DNA from: Agapetus fuscipes
Taxonomy: Eukaryota > Arthropoda > Insecta > Trichoptera > Glossosomatidae
NCBI GenBank assembly: GCA_951799405.1
Contig: OX637344.1
Location: forward strand, 8,184,001-8,248,000
Reading direction: 5' to 3'
Length of the DNA: 64,000 nucleotides
Each line of letters opens with the position of its first letter. Position 1 is the stretch's first letter. The position numbers and the translations under genes were made by a program. This document shows, piece by piece, positions 32,515 through 43,924 of this stretch. A model generated the notes under the pieces. The model was not told the DNA's origin. It was given only the letters and a program-made list of their open reading frames with translations, and did not search any database.

Positions 32515-32910
32515 TTACTGGGAGTGCGACTGGGTGTAGATTTGTAACTGAACTCTCAGCTGGATAAACCTGTACAGGTTCTTTCTTTGGGCTGCGTTTA
32601 TTGAAGCGATTTGCAGATGTCTTCCGTTGGATGCATTGAAGATACTCATCAATGCTTTTGTCTTGTCTCGGTTTACAACCATCGAGAGGGCCTTCCACCA
32701 CTTAAGCAAAATTATAGCATTGCATGAGCGTTCTGTGATGCGCTTCCCCGGATGGAAGTGTACAAACGGAACGGGTATGAGGCAGGGGCGATCATAGGAA
32801 TTAAGACCTAGTTCGGCAACTTCTAGATTTTGGGTGGTTTTCGACAGAACAAGATTATTTTTTGTGCGCAACTCCAAAACAATAAAAATCCGATTTTTTT
32901 CATATTCCAT
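32515..32910 (-). pseudogene. Possible LINE/RT remnant, unrecognised
   Basis: A 131-codon open frame on the minus strand includes LSMVVNRDKTKALMSI, faintly like the region after the catalytic motif of reverse transcriptases. The rest is unrecognised. No start context, splice sites or tail support a gene. Confidence 0.25.
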
Positions 32911-33064
32911 ACAGCCAGTGGCATTTACAATTTAATTAAACCAAAAACGAAAAACCGATTTTTCCAGGGAAACCTGTCGGAACAAAATTTGAAATAGCAA
33001 TTATCTGAAAACAATGTTAAGAAACATATAACATAGTCCCTTCATGTATAAAACTGAAATAATA

Positions 33065-33195
33065 TTTACAATAATTACAGGTAGGTTTTTTTATCGGATA
33101 TTTCACGAACTGTTATAAGAGAATAATGTAAGTTGTCTTATGACGGTTCGTGTAATATCCGTTAAAAAAAACTGTGCAGTTATAATTATTGTAAA
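33065..33195. mobile_element. Foldback MITE, 131 bp
   Basis: TTTACAATAATTACAG ... CGGATATTTCACGAACTGTT mirrors AACCGTCATAAG-type sequence ending AATTATTGTAAA. The arms are about 57 bp. A related piece (ATAAGTTGTCTTATAACGGT) lies at about 62860. Confidence 0.7.
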
Positions 33196-34189
33196 CATGT
33201 AAAACGACCGTAATTCCAACCTGAACCTAAAAATGAAATAATATTGCATTAGTTGTCTTAAATAAATAATCACCGTGGTTTTTTCTTGCTGTTTCAGACG
33301 GACCTTTAAAGTATCTATGAAACTCTTACCTTAGTCATTGTAGAATCTCTAGCATTATGTAGTTGTTCTGGTCCCACGACACTTACAAATAAATAATGAA
33401 AAGCTTAGTGGAAGCCGCCTGAGCCACATCAAATATCAGAGTAAATGATTGATTATAATAAGACAAGTCAATAACTCGATACTTGAAGTGGCCTTAAGAA
33501 ATGCCGTTTTTCTCAATTCTTCTAAACACACACAGTATCTAAGGCATAAAACCACTGACTTAATGATGTTATCAGTTATCCATTGTAATAATTAAGTTTC
33601 ACAATAAATCACAAAAACAATCACAGACGTCAAAAACAACGCGCGCGGGCTTGGAAGAAATTGGAGAATGAACAAAAAGTTAAAACTCACACACTTCTTT
33701 TCTGCATCTCTTTCATATATATCACCAGTTTATTTCTGTCTCTACTCTACTATGACGTAAGTGCGTTCCCAATTATTATTGTCTTTTGACCCAGGCAAGC
33801 CTGAGTTGAAGCGTACAGACGGTGGCCACATGTGGATGTATGAGTGCAATTTGGTTTAAATGTATTGCCGCGCTGGAACCGAGCTACAGTTTAAAATCTC
33901 GTTGCCGGACCGCGCTGAGCGTATTGCATGCGTGAAAACGGTAGGCGCTAACTTACAAATGTCTAATTCGGGGCTACGAAAATTGCCTATCTTTTAGGCG
34001 TCGATTAATATTGTTTCTTATTAAAATTATTGTTTCAAAAATATTTTTTCTTTTCTAAAAAGTAAGTTAGGCGAGGACTAATGGTCTTTATGATATGCAC
34101 GCCACTGGTATGAGGATAGGTTTGCGCAACTTACCTTAGGTACTTAGTTTATAGAAGTGCGATCTACTTAGGACAGACAAAGGTGTTAT
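33196..34189. other. Unassigned DNA
   Basis: No gene or repeat family was recognised in about 1 kb. A GCGCGCGGGC patch lies near 33640. Confidence 0.4.
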
Positions 34190-34345
34190 ATTATACAACA
34201 GGCTTCAGGCAGTTTTAAATTCCGCTGCAAGGCTGATCTTTGGAACTGGGAAGTCCTGCCACATTACACCCGCTTTGATGAACTTACTCTGGTTGGAAGT
34301 TCCAACAAGAGAGGCCTACAAGGCCTGCAAGATTGAAGACATTCA
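34190..34345 (+). pseudogene. LINE RT thumb fragment
   Basis: Reads LQAVLNSAARLIFGTG, HITPALMNLLWLEV and PTREAYKACKI, the standard LQ..QN.AARL....HITP.L..L.WL segment of CR1/L2-like LINEs. Confidence 0.8.
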
Positions 34346-34469
34346 TGTTCAGTGAGTCGCATAAGGACTAACAATACGTTCAGTGGGTCGGATAAAGACT
34401 AAACAGGCCATCAAAGGGCCCATGAGGTGTGTTACACATGAAAACGGCGTTTTTAAAATGAGTCATCCA

Positions 34470-34605
34470 ATATCTTATACAGATTAATATATTTTTTCTG
34501 CTTTCACATCCTTTTTGCATTTCATTCAGAGTCATAACGCTTTTCATCCAAGCTCTGCTTTTATTAGATATCCCATTCATTCGCTAATTTAGAAATTCTA
34601 TAACT
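34470..34605 (-). pseudogene. LINE-C RT fragment
   Basis: On the minus strand it includes NEWDI/NGISN-like sequence, then KSRAWMKSVMTLNEMQKGCE, parallel to KRRACMKKVMTLDEMKEVCK of LINE-C. A SINE-A abuts it. Confidence 0.75.
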
Positions 34606-34850
34606 GCAACTAAGCTACACATATAGTGTAACTCCTTGCCTGCGTCATCCCCGAAGGGGTCGCCTGTGGTGATTTGGGACCTATTTATTTTTACAGGAAG
34701 GGAGCCGGCCTCACGTCAACTACTTCAGTTCAGTTGTCTGGTTCTTATTTCTTGTGAAGGCGGAGTTAACCTTGCCGGGATTATTTTGGATTTGAAATAA
34801 GCACCGAAACGGGAAATCATTTCTGACATCCTCGGTGGCGGTATCCCAAG
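34606..34850 (-). repeat. SINE-A without head
   Basis: GCAACTAAGCTACACATATA through ACCGAAACGGGAAATCATTT to CCTCGGTGG. The tRNA head is missing although its boundary is present. Confidence 0.85.
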
Positions 34851-35009
34851 TATTCACAAGGAACATACATAGGTACATAATTTAAAGAACACAAGATTTC
34901 GTACATTCGCCGAAGTTGTATTGTGTACAACGAAATGACACGGTGGAGAAATTAGTTCACTTTATAACTAAGGATGATATGCGGTTAAATAAGATGAAAC
35001 GAATAATAT

Positions 35010-35475
35010 GGTGTCTTTTTAGGGAATACTATGCATGAAACTCCCTAGATTTCAGAAACTCTAAGGGGTCTATGACACTTGTTGTAGTGCCGCAGACGTG
35101 TTGGTGATGTAGCGGTTGATGTCTTGATCCTTTGTAGCAGGGCTGTTAGCTGTATTGTGTTGTGTGGTGCGTTGGCTTTGTTTTGAGACACTGAAAGAAG
35201 TGGCGATTGATATTGCTTTTAAAAAGGACAAGGTTAAATTGGAGGAGAAACACAGATACCGGTAACTCGTTCCAGAAACGGGCAGTTTGGCAAAGGAATG
35301 AGTCGTGAAAACACCAAGTTCTCATGATTTTGATTTGGACTGCAAAGGGATGAACGTGAGCCGTTCTACGAGTTGCCCTTGTTGTGACAAGAGGAGGAGA
35401 TATAAGTGAGGGTATTTCATTAGAACAGACACCATAATATTACCTATAGGAGAGACTGATCATTCCAACATTTTT
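35010..35475 (-). pseudogene. LINE-R C-terminus and 3' UTR
   Basis: On the minus strand: TTRATRRTAHVHPFAVQIKI, WCFHDSFLCQTARFWNELPV and FKSNINRHF, followed by a 3' UTR with CTTAGAGTTTCTGAAATCT. It is collinear with the copy at 63.0-63.5 kb. This is a jockey/CR1-type C-terminus (WN.LP.....FK..). Confidence 0.85.
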
Positions 35476-35531
35476 TCTGTGCTATTTTCGATAAAATAAG
35501 TTTCTAGTCCATATGTTTTATAAGTCAATGG

Positions 35532-35700
35532 TACTCACCGTATATAGCAGCAGAATATCACAGTATCTCGAGTATAAAACATACAATAAGGTCACCTTGA
35601 TTGCGTGAAATGAAAAACGTATTAAAACTAAACAACTCTCTAGATGTGCCGTCGTATTTTCCATACATTTTGCATTTTCGCAATCGAGCCGAGCACCTTC
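35532..35700. mobile_element. MITE-E
   Basis: CTCGAGTATAAAACATACAA, CACCTTGATTGCGTGAAATG and, on the right, CATTTTCGCAATCGAGCCGA. Confidence 0.65.
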
Positions 35701-36252
35701 GTCGCCCATCCGCAGATCCTGCCGCCATTGTTGCCCGCAGCTAAATCTTTATGAAATCCCGTAATGGCGACGTTAAAATTCATCGATTCTTTGATTGTTT
35801 TCACAATGAGATCTTGTATTGCCTTCAATATATATAAAAATAAACTTTAATGTCTTTTTCCTGTTCTAAATTACGCAATTATAGACAAGTAGCCCTCTCC
35901 TCCCATCGCATAGGTACATTATTTTTTATCTCAAATAGAATTCAGTATTTGAAGATTTTGCGAAAAGTGAAAATGGAAAAAGTGAGAATGGAGTTTTGAC
36001 ACAAAAAAATATTCAAACATTGCTATTCATCATCAAAAGATTCATAGCTTATCTACGGAGCATCGTTATTTTTTTGTATATAAAATTTGCTGCAGGCTGG
36101 AGATGAGCCATGGCTTTGCTGTTTGAGAATAACACCGAAATAATTCGTATGTTCATTGTTCAAGATAGGTAGGGGCTAACTCAGCTGTCTCCGCGTTTAA
36201 CTATCAAAAGTGACGTTTTACAGGGTGGTAAAGTTAGTTCCGATTTTCCCCA
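35701..36252. other. Unassigned DNA
   Basis: No gene or repeat family was recognised. Confidence 0.4.
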
Positions 36253-36345
36253 CCTTCAGTTTAATAATAATAAGTTAATAAATCTTTATTCCAGCCTAGT
36301 CGCGCGGAGGGTACAACACGTGACTAGCCATATTAAATTTAAAAG
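36253..36345 (-). mobile_element. LINE 3' end with AATAAA and (ATT)n
   Basis: On the minus strand: GGCTAGTCACGTGTTGTACC, GCGACTAGGCTGGAATAAAG, then TTATTATTATT. It is the same 3' end as the nested insert at 6.6 kb. Upstream on this strand (to about 36790) there are weak RT-C-terminus-like words (TFGDRAF-like), heavily decayed. Confidence 0.6.
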
Positions 36346-36997
36346 TTAAGACATAGGAAGCCAGCCAGGTAGGTCTACAATTCTGGCTTAAGCTAATGTT
36401 TAATTATGCTAAGCACACAAGAATGTTGATTTATATTCTGTGTTAAAGTATTCTATCGACTATCCACCTACGTACTAGAATCATATTGACAGTATTGATT
36501 CAAATATTCAATATTGTATTAACTCCTATTATTATCACTATTCTAACGAAACCATAAAGCCATTCAAATATATAATTTCTCTGAAAGGAACATATAACTA
36601 AAGAGCGCGAGAGTTTTCGGGTATCACCTCTCCAGTCACAGATAAGATTTTTTGTAAAGTTGCGTCTTTGGTGCTCCTATTAAGATAACAACAGTTTTTG
36701 CGTTCCTCTCATTAGGTGTCAGTGTGTTGCACTCCAAACCTGAAAGCACGGTCCCCAAAAGTTAATGCGTGTCTGACGGTACGGCTGGAATAAGTCAACC
36801 ACCCCATACCCTACAGATCTGAGCGTTACTATCTACTAACTATCAATCTGGAGTAATACAGCAAAGGCAAATGCAGTAAATATGTAAATCCATAACGAGG
36901 TGAGGAAGGGAGCTTATATTGTGCATTTGCATTTCTCTTGACGTTGCCATTTCACAAGTAGGATATTCAAGGTTGGTAAATAAAGCTATGCGACAGT
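36346..36997. other. Possibly decayed LINE sequence
   Basis: See the 36253-36345 entry for a weak minus-strand link. Otherwise nothing is recognised. Confidence 0.3.
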
Positions 36998-37256
36998 TTT
37001 TGCCTTGACTGATAGGTTGGTATGAGGCTGACCACCCGTGCTGTAGAAGTCGGTTCACTTTTGCCAATGCCACCCCGGTTCAGGGAACGGCGGCAGGAGT
37101 TGCAAGGTTTATGTTCATGTGAGGTTTTGCTTATTTGTATGCACACATGCAGAATGTGTAGACGCGAACCTACATGTGCTTGTCTGTGGGCATGCATTTA
37201 ATATGAGCCTTAAATGTTAACATATCTTTGCAGCTTAGATTATAGATTATATAGAT
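36998..37256 (+). repeat. rep-C
   Basis: TGCCTTGACTGATAGGTTGG, GCTGACCACCCGTGCTGTAG to TTTGCAGCTTAGATTATAG. Confidence 0.85.
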
Positions 37257-37499
37257 TGCTTGCTGCCCGGAAGTAAGATGCGCTTTCCTCAAAATATTTT
37301 GTAATCTTTGTAATTTATTTTGTAATATTTTTTAAGGTCAGTCTTGGTGTGATTCAATGAAGTCTCTCTTGTCATATCCGTTATTTAGGCGTTTAACCGA
37401 CCTCTCGTGAATGGAAAAAGTTACATGAAACTTGTCGCCACATAGCGTAAATCAGACCCTCTCTTTTGATCTGTAAAATATTTAAATAATCTATAAAAT

Positions 37500-37585
37500 A
37501 TTAGATTTTGTAGGGTTTGTGTATTCACACAGTGAAAATTAATTTTTTTTAAATAATAACTACGTTAAAGAAAAAAATATTTTAT
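37500..37585 (+). repeat. Penelope-like conserved tail
   Basis: GTGTATTCACACAGTGAAAA and ACTACGTTAAAGAAAAAAAT match, in reverse, the tail of the 45.84-46.09 kb palindrome. No ribozyme core is present here. Confidence 0.5.
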
Positions 37586-37590
37586 ATAAA

Positions 37591-37828
37591 ATATTAGAAT
37601 GATTTATTTGGTGAGGGCTGTTTTTGTTTGAATCACACCTCAAAGGCCTCTGCGAGTTTGTTCATGGCTGCAGAAAGCGCCAATTCTTAAGCAAAGCCCA
37701 GCTGGATGAACCTATGGTGACCGGTCTTAAGAGTAAATTTCAAAAATTAAACCTTTTTTCGTTCTCTGCCAGGATTTGAACTTCCTGAGTCCAAAGTGAT
37801 AAACATTGGACTGCAGACCGGTCGTAGT
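37591..37828 (-). repeat. SINE-B, near full length
   Basis: AATGATTTATTTGGTGAGGG, CACACCTCAAAGGCC, body, then the head complement CCAGGATTTGAACTTCCTGA, AGTCCAAAGTGATAA and GACCGGTC. Confidence 0.85.
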
Positions 37829-38483
37829 TTCTTAAGATGAGCTTGTGGGGGGTTTGGGGGAGCAGTGGGTGGGCACCTTCTCCCCTGCCTCGCCTTCTTG
37901 TTCCATGGAGAGCTACGGATTAAAGCAGGCTTTGTGGATATTTTCATCTCGTCTGTTGTTTTGATTTCACGGAATCCGCCTTCTGGCTGTAGATCCGTCT
38001 CAATAATTAACTGAGGACAATGCTAGATCAATAGCAGACTCAATCTGTAATTGTCTGGGCATTACCTGGCGATGTGCTTCACAAACAATTCGTAGTAAAG
38101 ATTAATTCTTGATAATAATAAGATAAACTTATGTCGAGGGTGTGCTCAAGAGATTGTCTTAAAATACATGTTCAATAAAAGGAATAAACCTTCCGTACAT
38201 CGCGTTTAATTTGATTTATTTGTAAATAAACGACATCTGTTTACATGAAAAATAAGTAATAGGTTACAAGATAAATTGAAAACAATTGCATATTAAAGTC
38301 TGTTAGATTTCCGTAGAGCTTTGGTTTGTTGAAAAATTTACACTCGAAATGCTGGTTTTAATTCTGTACCTATTGCCTTTTTATTATTTTTGACTGTGTT
38401 TAAGGTGTAGTACTTCATCGCATTTTTTTTTCTATTTCATGTGTGTAAATTGTGAATTAATTAATTGTAATGTTTGTACGTGT
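37829..38483. other. Unassigned DNA
   Basis: A GC-richer patch lies at 37850-37990. No gene is recognised. Confidence 0.35.
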
Positions 38484-38515
38484 AGCACTCTACCAACTGA
38501 GCAATGGACCGGATA
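38484..38515 (-). repeat. SINE-A head fragment
   Basis: AGCACTCTACCAACTGAGCA then GGACCGG, the complement of the A-box region. Only about 30 bp survive. Confidence 0.6.
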
Positions 38516-38530
38516 ATAATAATAATAATA

Positions 38531-38597
38531 TTAGGATGATTTATTTGGTGAGCGCTGTTTTTGTGTGTATCACACCTCAAGAGCCCTCTAGTGCATA
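38531..38597 (-). repeat. SINE-B tail fragment
   Basis: AGGATGATTTATTTGGTGAG, GCTGTTTTTGTGTG and CACACCTCAAGAGCCCTC, with ATA units separating it from the SINE-A head. Confidence 0.75.
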
Positions 38598-38897
38598 TTA
38601 AAACTGTTTTCGTTGCTTTGACGTCACCTGTCCAGCAGGAGGATGTGTGTTTGGTTAGTGCTGGTGTGTGGTGTGCTGCTGGTAGATAAAGAGAGAACAA
38701 GCACATCTGCTGAGCTGACTGCACAAGTCATCCATCACTGCTGCACTGCTAAAGAGGAAGACAGAGAGAACAAGAGGACATCCTGAGACTGCACTTATAT
38801 ATACAGAACACAGGGAACATTGCAGTTTTCTCTCTCACTTACTGTGATTATAGTTAACAGGACGATAGCTCATTCATTTGTTTGTATTGCATAGCAG
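38598..38897. other. Unassigned DNA
   Basis: No gene or repeat family was recognised. Confidence 0.4.
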
Positions 38898-39300
38898 ACC
38901 GGACAATAGCTCAGTTGGTAGAGCGCTTGTATTCCATGCCAAAAGCGAGGGCTCGATTGCAGCCGAGGGTGTCAGAAAACATGATGTACTGTTTCGGTGT
39001 TTAATTATTTACTAAATCATCACAAGGAATGAGAACCAGCCCCCTGAGAAGTTGTACTTATAAAATCCCACATCAACTAAAGTTGTTAGCGTAAAAGCTC
39101 GTTCCCACTTGTCGGGTGTCGGATCCGTATATTAATCGGAGGTTCCAGTGGCAGAACATTTCGGACCAAATCGGTTTCCGATAAGTGTGAATAGCTTCAT
39201 ACATAATGCTCCGCCACTGGAACCTCTGATTAATATACGGATCCGACACCCGACAAGTGGGAACGAGCTCTAAGGCAACACTGCTTCCATCCGGGGAAGA
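38898..39300 (+). repeat. SINE-A split by a MITE
   Basis: Head ATAGCTCAGTTGGTAGAGCG with a weak B-box (GGCTCGATTGC). The body runs to AAAGTTGTTAGCGTAA, then a 176-bp insert, then TAAGGC. The rest of the 3' end is poorly conserved. Confidence 0.8.
39095..39270. mobile_element. Inverted-repeat MITE with TAA duplication
   Basis: Arms of about 64 bp start AGCTCGTTCCCACTTGTCGG and mirror CCGACAAGTGGGAACGAGCT at the other end. The centre is about 45 bp. TAA lies on both sides (39092-39094 and 39271-39273), matching the uninterrupted SINE-A sequence GCGTAAGGC. A TWA duplication points to PIF/Harbinger. Confidence 0.8.
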
Positions 39301-39827
39301 GTATCGCAGAACGCTCATGCAATGCTATATTTATTGTGGCAGAAGGCCTTCCCGATGGTCGAGACCTGACCCAGCAGTGATTCTAGATTAACCTGTTCGT
39401 CCATTAGAGAAAACAGCAAAAACCCGAAGTTACTGACTCGGTGCAATGCCATCGAGATGCGCTTTTTACTACTTCATGCTGATAGCGTCGGCAATCGACT
39501 GGTAGTTTTGACTCGACTGGCACTATATGTGCAGCTTATTTAAGCATGCTTTACTCTTTGCATGAAATGAGGAGCGTACAACTTGGCGAAAAAAGTTTGA
39601 AGTGAAATACAAGTTCCGCCGCTGCTGCGTTTACTTCTATGTATGTGTTACCACGCTGTAGCAGGTATTAAAGTTTCAATCAAAATATTTCATAAAAAAG
39701 TCTGGAATTAAAATGACGGCCGAATGAGGTACGAACATTCAAAATATCCCTCAGCTGTGTGACGTCATCCATAGAAAAAAACTCCATAATAAGGAAAATT
39801 TCGCTAACTTACAGCATTAATCGATCC
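39301..39827. other. Unassigned DNA
   Basis: No gene or repeat family was recognised. Confidence 0.4.
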
Positions 39828-40050
39828 AACGCTTGTTTGAGTTATCTATCTTTTGATTTAAATATGATCTTTAAATGGCATTGTCTTAAGAATCACATTC
39901 TACACAATTAGAGCTAAGAAAAAAAAAGTTGTTTTAGTTTAGAGTTCAGTTTTCATAAGACACATTAGTTCAGTATAAATAAATAAAATCTCATCCGAAA
40001 TTACCTCTGATGGACATAAGATAAACAAGCACTAAGTGAACGACATGACA
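39828..40050 (-). mobile_element. MITE-D, minus strand
   Basis: ACGCTTGTTTGAGTTATCTA on the left, TTAAGAATCACATTCTACAC inside and GATAAACAAGCACTAAGTGA at the right. Confidence 0.7.
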
Positions 40051-40414
40051 AGAGAAAAATAAACCCTATTTTGAAGAGTTTCTGAAGGACTCCTTTTTTA
40101 ATAGGATACAGAAGCTTAAACGTTTACAGGCTCTAACAAGGAATGAATGATGAAAAAAGAATGGTGAAAAAATATTTTCCTTGTTTCACTTATTGGTCCG
40201 CCCAGTATAAGGCAGGTCTGCCATATTTTGTTGATACCTTAGTAATTAATACACGAACCGCCTGTTTCCAGTTTTGTGGATCTCCCGCGCTTTCTGCGGA
40301 TAATCACTAAGCCCAGCAAAGGCGCCAACTTTCCAAAAATAAAATTGAAAACTTCACCGCTAGGCAAAAGAATTCTCAAACTCAATTATAAAAATATATT
40401 TTTTTATTAATCTA
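40051..40414. other. Unassigned DNA
   Basis: No gene or repeat family was recognised. Confidence 0.4.
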
Positions 40415-40568
40415 CACCCCGAGTATAAATCATTTACATAAACTCCTCCCGATCGCGTATTTTGATTTTTTTTATGAAAACTAAATCACTCACTGGGAGT
40501 GCTATTGTTTCTTCTATACATTTTCAATTTACGTAAATGTTACGTTTATGCAGATGTTTTATACTCGA
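40415..40568. mobile_element. MITE-E
   Basis: CCCGAGTATAAATCATTTAC with CCCGATCGCGTATTTTGA, a centre with CACTCACTGGGAGTGC, and right end GCAGATGTTTTATACTCGAG. Confidence 0.65.
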
Positions 40569-40923
40569 GTCCTGATCTCCGCAGAGCCCACAGTATTATT
40601 TCATATTATTATGCAAATGAAACGACAGCGGAAGCGGGAAGGATTTTAATTCTCAACTATTATTGCAGCCGAACACTGTGAGTGTATGGATATACGTAAT
40701 GTAGGGACGGCGTGCTGACGTCATTTTTATAGCTGATCATCCCCTCTCAGGGAGAGCGTTCTTAAAAGGCGATAAACACAATCCAATATTGGAATACTCT
40801 CTAATGTCTTGCCACTCGCATAAATATGCACCCCAAGTATTCAACATTACATAAACTTATTCAAGAATATACCAACTACGCTGTTAGGTAATTAAACCTT
40901 TCGGACATTAGACGAAGGTCAAA
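40569..40923. other. Unassigned DNA
   Basis: A weak MITE-E-like left half (AAGTATTCAACATTACATAA) lies near 40837. Nothing else is recognised. Confidence 0.35.
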
Positions 40924-41160
40924 ACAGGTATGAAGTTGACCACCCATACTGTATAAAATTATTCACTTTGCCAGTGTCACCCCTGTTTCAGGTAAGGTCG
41001 GTAAAAGTTGCAGGGCTTATGTCCATTTGAGGTTTGGTTTTAATTCGTAAGTACACATTTAGCATTTGTAAGCGCAAACTTTCACGTGTCTGTTTGTGGC
41101 ATGCAATTGATGCAATTGATTTTGAATGTAAATATATCTTTGCAACTAAGATTACAGATG
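40924..41160 (+). repeat. rep-C
   Basis: ACAGGTATGAAGTTGACCAC, TTCAGGTAAGGTCGGTAAAA to TTTGCAACTAAGATTACAG. Confidence 0.8.
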
Positions 41161-41199
41161 ATGCCCGATCTTCGATAGAAGTGGCACCAAAAGAATAAG

Positions 41200-41265
41200 G
41201 ATCACATCTCTTGAGGTGTGATTCACACCGAAGCAGCGATCACCAAATAAATCATCCTTGATTAT
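41200..41265 (+). repeat. SINE-B tail
   Basis: CTCTTGAGGTGTGATTCACA, then AGCAGCGATCACCAAATAAA. Confidence 0.8.
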
Positions 41266-42901
41266 TACAATATTATTTAGTTTAGTTACTTAGGTACAGT
41301 GCTCATCATCCCACAATTCAATCAACTTTCCGTTAAAAAAAATCCATCCGGCCAGTGCTTGTGCTGTGAGTGTGTATGTGTGTGTGAGTGTGTGTGAGTG
41401 TGAGTGGGGCAGAGGTGTAAGTTGTCTGGTGCAATATCTCGCTTGGCTAGAACAGAAAGCCGCTGAGTTATCCCAATTAATAATTACCATGCAAATTAAC
41501 AAACAACTAACACCGGCCCGCCCTCCCGGTCCACGGACACCTATTCCCTCGCAAATCTACGCTGCAGGTTCTCGCACAAAACTATCTGGATGGCGCCATT
41601 GTTCAAGGATAATTGATATGCGCTCCCATTCAAGAAAACGGAAATAAAAACACTCCAACGGCCTTATTCATTAGATTGCTTGAACCCAACACCAGAGTTA
41701 ATCCAGCTTATTGGTATGGGAAAACCCGACTTTCTAAAACGCTTTTTGTGAATAAGGTGGAAATAGTTTTCTTCCGTTTTGTGCGATTTTGAATAAGTTG
41801 CGTGAATTAAGAGTTTTTCACATCTCACAAAAGTAAAATGAATTTTCCACTTTCAGACAACATGGACTGTCGTGTCCGGTGTCGTATCACCTTATACCCT
41901 CACTGCATCAGGACAAAATATGAGGAATGGCGAGGAACTTGTTTGGCATAAATATTGTTCATTGCTAAGAATTCAGGAAATCAATCTCATCATCATTTTC
42001 TAAAGAAAATACCTTGCTGTGCCAACCGATGTCTCTGTTGTTGCCAATTGCCATCCTTCTGAGCTGCAAACAGGAGGAGACATTTATGACCGCTTCAAAT
42101 CCTCGAAGTTTGAAGTTCTTGGGTGATCTCCTGTTCGTCTTCTTGAGATTTTTCCACATTGATGTGGCAAAGAAAGATGCAATGTATAACTGAGTGTCAA
42201 TACCTATATTAATTTGTAATGTTTTGATGTATTCGTTTGGGTTACTTCCATTAAATATAATTATTACAATACAATTATAAAAGTATTATTTTAAAGGACA
42301 ATACTTAAATCAGAAAACAATAAAAAGAAAAACATCTGTAGCAGACATGTTGCCAAACAGGTTAGTTGTAAAAATGATGACGAATTAAAATTTGCATCAA
42401 CACCCTTTATAAGAAGATGGTGCATGAGATGCTCAGACTAGATGAGATGAAGAATGAAGTAAATCATTGCATGCATGAAAAGGTGAACCAGAAAGTAACG
42501 CTGAGAGGTATGCCTCCAGAGGGCTCAGCAACCAGGCTGAATAGTTATACCTGGCTACAAAATTTGATTCAACCTCATTTTCATAACAAAACTCTAATTT
42601 TCATCTGAAGTAAAGTTGATGGTTCATTATGAAATGATACATCAATGGCTTCCCGCCTGAATGGAAGGCAACTCCCTTCCAGAGAGTAATCCTTATAAAT
42701 TGTCCTCTCCATTAGCAAATGAAAATGTCCCTCCATCTGTCAAACTTAGCGATGGTCGCTGTGAAGCTCCAGCACTGCCAACTGGGAAGCGATTAAAATA
42801 TTACAACTGGCAAACCACAATTCAGAGAGTTTGCCGCCGTATTTGTGACTTTGCAGAATGCAAGTTTTTGAATGGTTTCCCCTCTCCCGTGAACTCTCTA
42901 T
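41266..42901. other. Mostly unique-looking DNA
   Basis: A (GT)n tract lies at 41366-41404 and a GC-richer unique block at 41440-41640. A possible small MITE at about 41659-41762 has ends GGCCTTATTCA and TGAATAAGGTGG. The frames at 41965-42159 (minus) and 42661-42930 (plus) are unrecognised, with no exon evidence. Confidence 0.35.
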
Positions 42902-43727
42902 GGGGTGGAAGTCTCGATGGCTGTCGTTAGATCTCACCGTACCTATTTCATATTTTGTTTTTGAATAAGACATGACAGCGTATCAACAACTACCATTATA
43001 ATAATGATTTTCATAATTATAATACTCGAAGCTCAGAAAATCTACATATTAAAGGTTTTCGATCGACAAAGTTTGGAAGGAGGTCTATTTCAAATGTTGC
43101 ACAGTCCCTATACAATGGACTTCCGATAAAAATAAAGAGGGATATGAAAAATAAACAACAAAATGATGCAATAAAGGCTTTTTTCTTAGATTCCTTTTAC
43201 AATGATGCTGTAGCAGTGAGATGATTTTGTTTTATTTTGGGTATGAGACACTAATTCTCTTCTGTCTTTGTTTGTTTCATAATTGTTGTTTTATTAATAT
43301 TTGTTGAATTTGTATATTGTATGGCTAGTTTTAAGTATTATGTAAGAGTATAAGTCCAAAGTCCCAAATGAGTTTATGTAACTCCTGGGAAATATAATTT
43401 GTTATATTATTTCAATAAAGAACTAAAAAAAAAAAAAAAAAACTGATATATTTTATATGAAACAACGATCAGTTGTTCAGTCACCGCCATGATTTATTCT
43501 GTCGTATCTTTAAATAGATACGGTAAAATCCACTGACGGGTAATGTTAGATTTTACCGTACCTATTTAAAGATAGGACGGAATAAAACATGGCAGCGTAT
43601 CAACAGCTCATCCAATTTATATGAAACAAGGATCAGCTGTTCAGGCCCCGTCATGTTTTATTCCGTCGTACCTTCAAATAGGTACGGTGAGATCTCTCGA
43701 CGGTCGTCGAGACTTCCACCCCTGTTC
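42902..43727. mobile_element. Tandem inverted-repeat MITE interrupted by a LINE
   Basis: Outer ends GGGTGGAAGTCTCGATGG and CGAGACTTCCACCCC are inverted, followed by AGATCTCACCGTACCTATTT and its mirror. Inside are a second inward-facing pair (GATACGGTAAAATC, then GATTTTACCGTACC at about 43520-43560) and repeated CATGGCAGCGTATCAACA blocks. The structure is two foldback units side by side. The first is split by a LINE at 42992-43440. Confidence 0.7.
42992..43440 (+). pseudogene. LINE C-terminus with poly(A) tail
   Basis: Reads TRSSENLHIKGFRSTKFGRR, SISNVAQSLYNGLPIKIK and AIKAFFLDSFYN to a TGA at 43222. A 3' UTR with AATAAAG (about 43411) and about 18 A follow. The LYN.LP...K pattern is LINE-like. 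Unlike most LINEs here it ends in poly(A), so it is a different clade. A possible AACT duplication flanks it. Confidence 0.75.
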
Positions 43728-43924
43728 TGCACTCAGTACCGACGGCTGAGCAGACCTTGCCGCGCTTTTTCACGCGCCGATAAATCACCGCCTGTGCGCG
43801 GGACACAATATGAATATTCATTTCAATTTTTCACAACACGGCGCCATCCATAACGTGAGAATATTATGGTTTCGTTTTTAGATTAACTTCTTTCTCTAGA
43901 AAATTCGTGAAAACGGTTATTAGG
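43728..43924. other. Unassigned DNA
   Basis: Short spacer with a GC-rich start and no gene. Confidence 0.4.

Noticed and set aside
41965..42159. Harbinger-type protein fragment (MWKNLK start)
   Set aside because: Only the first few residues are suggestive; the rest does not fit and no inverted ends frame it convincingly.
42661..42930. 89-codon gene
   Set aside because: No recognisable domain, and its end runs into the MITE terminus.
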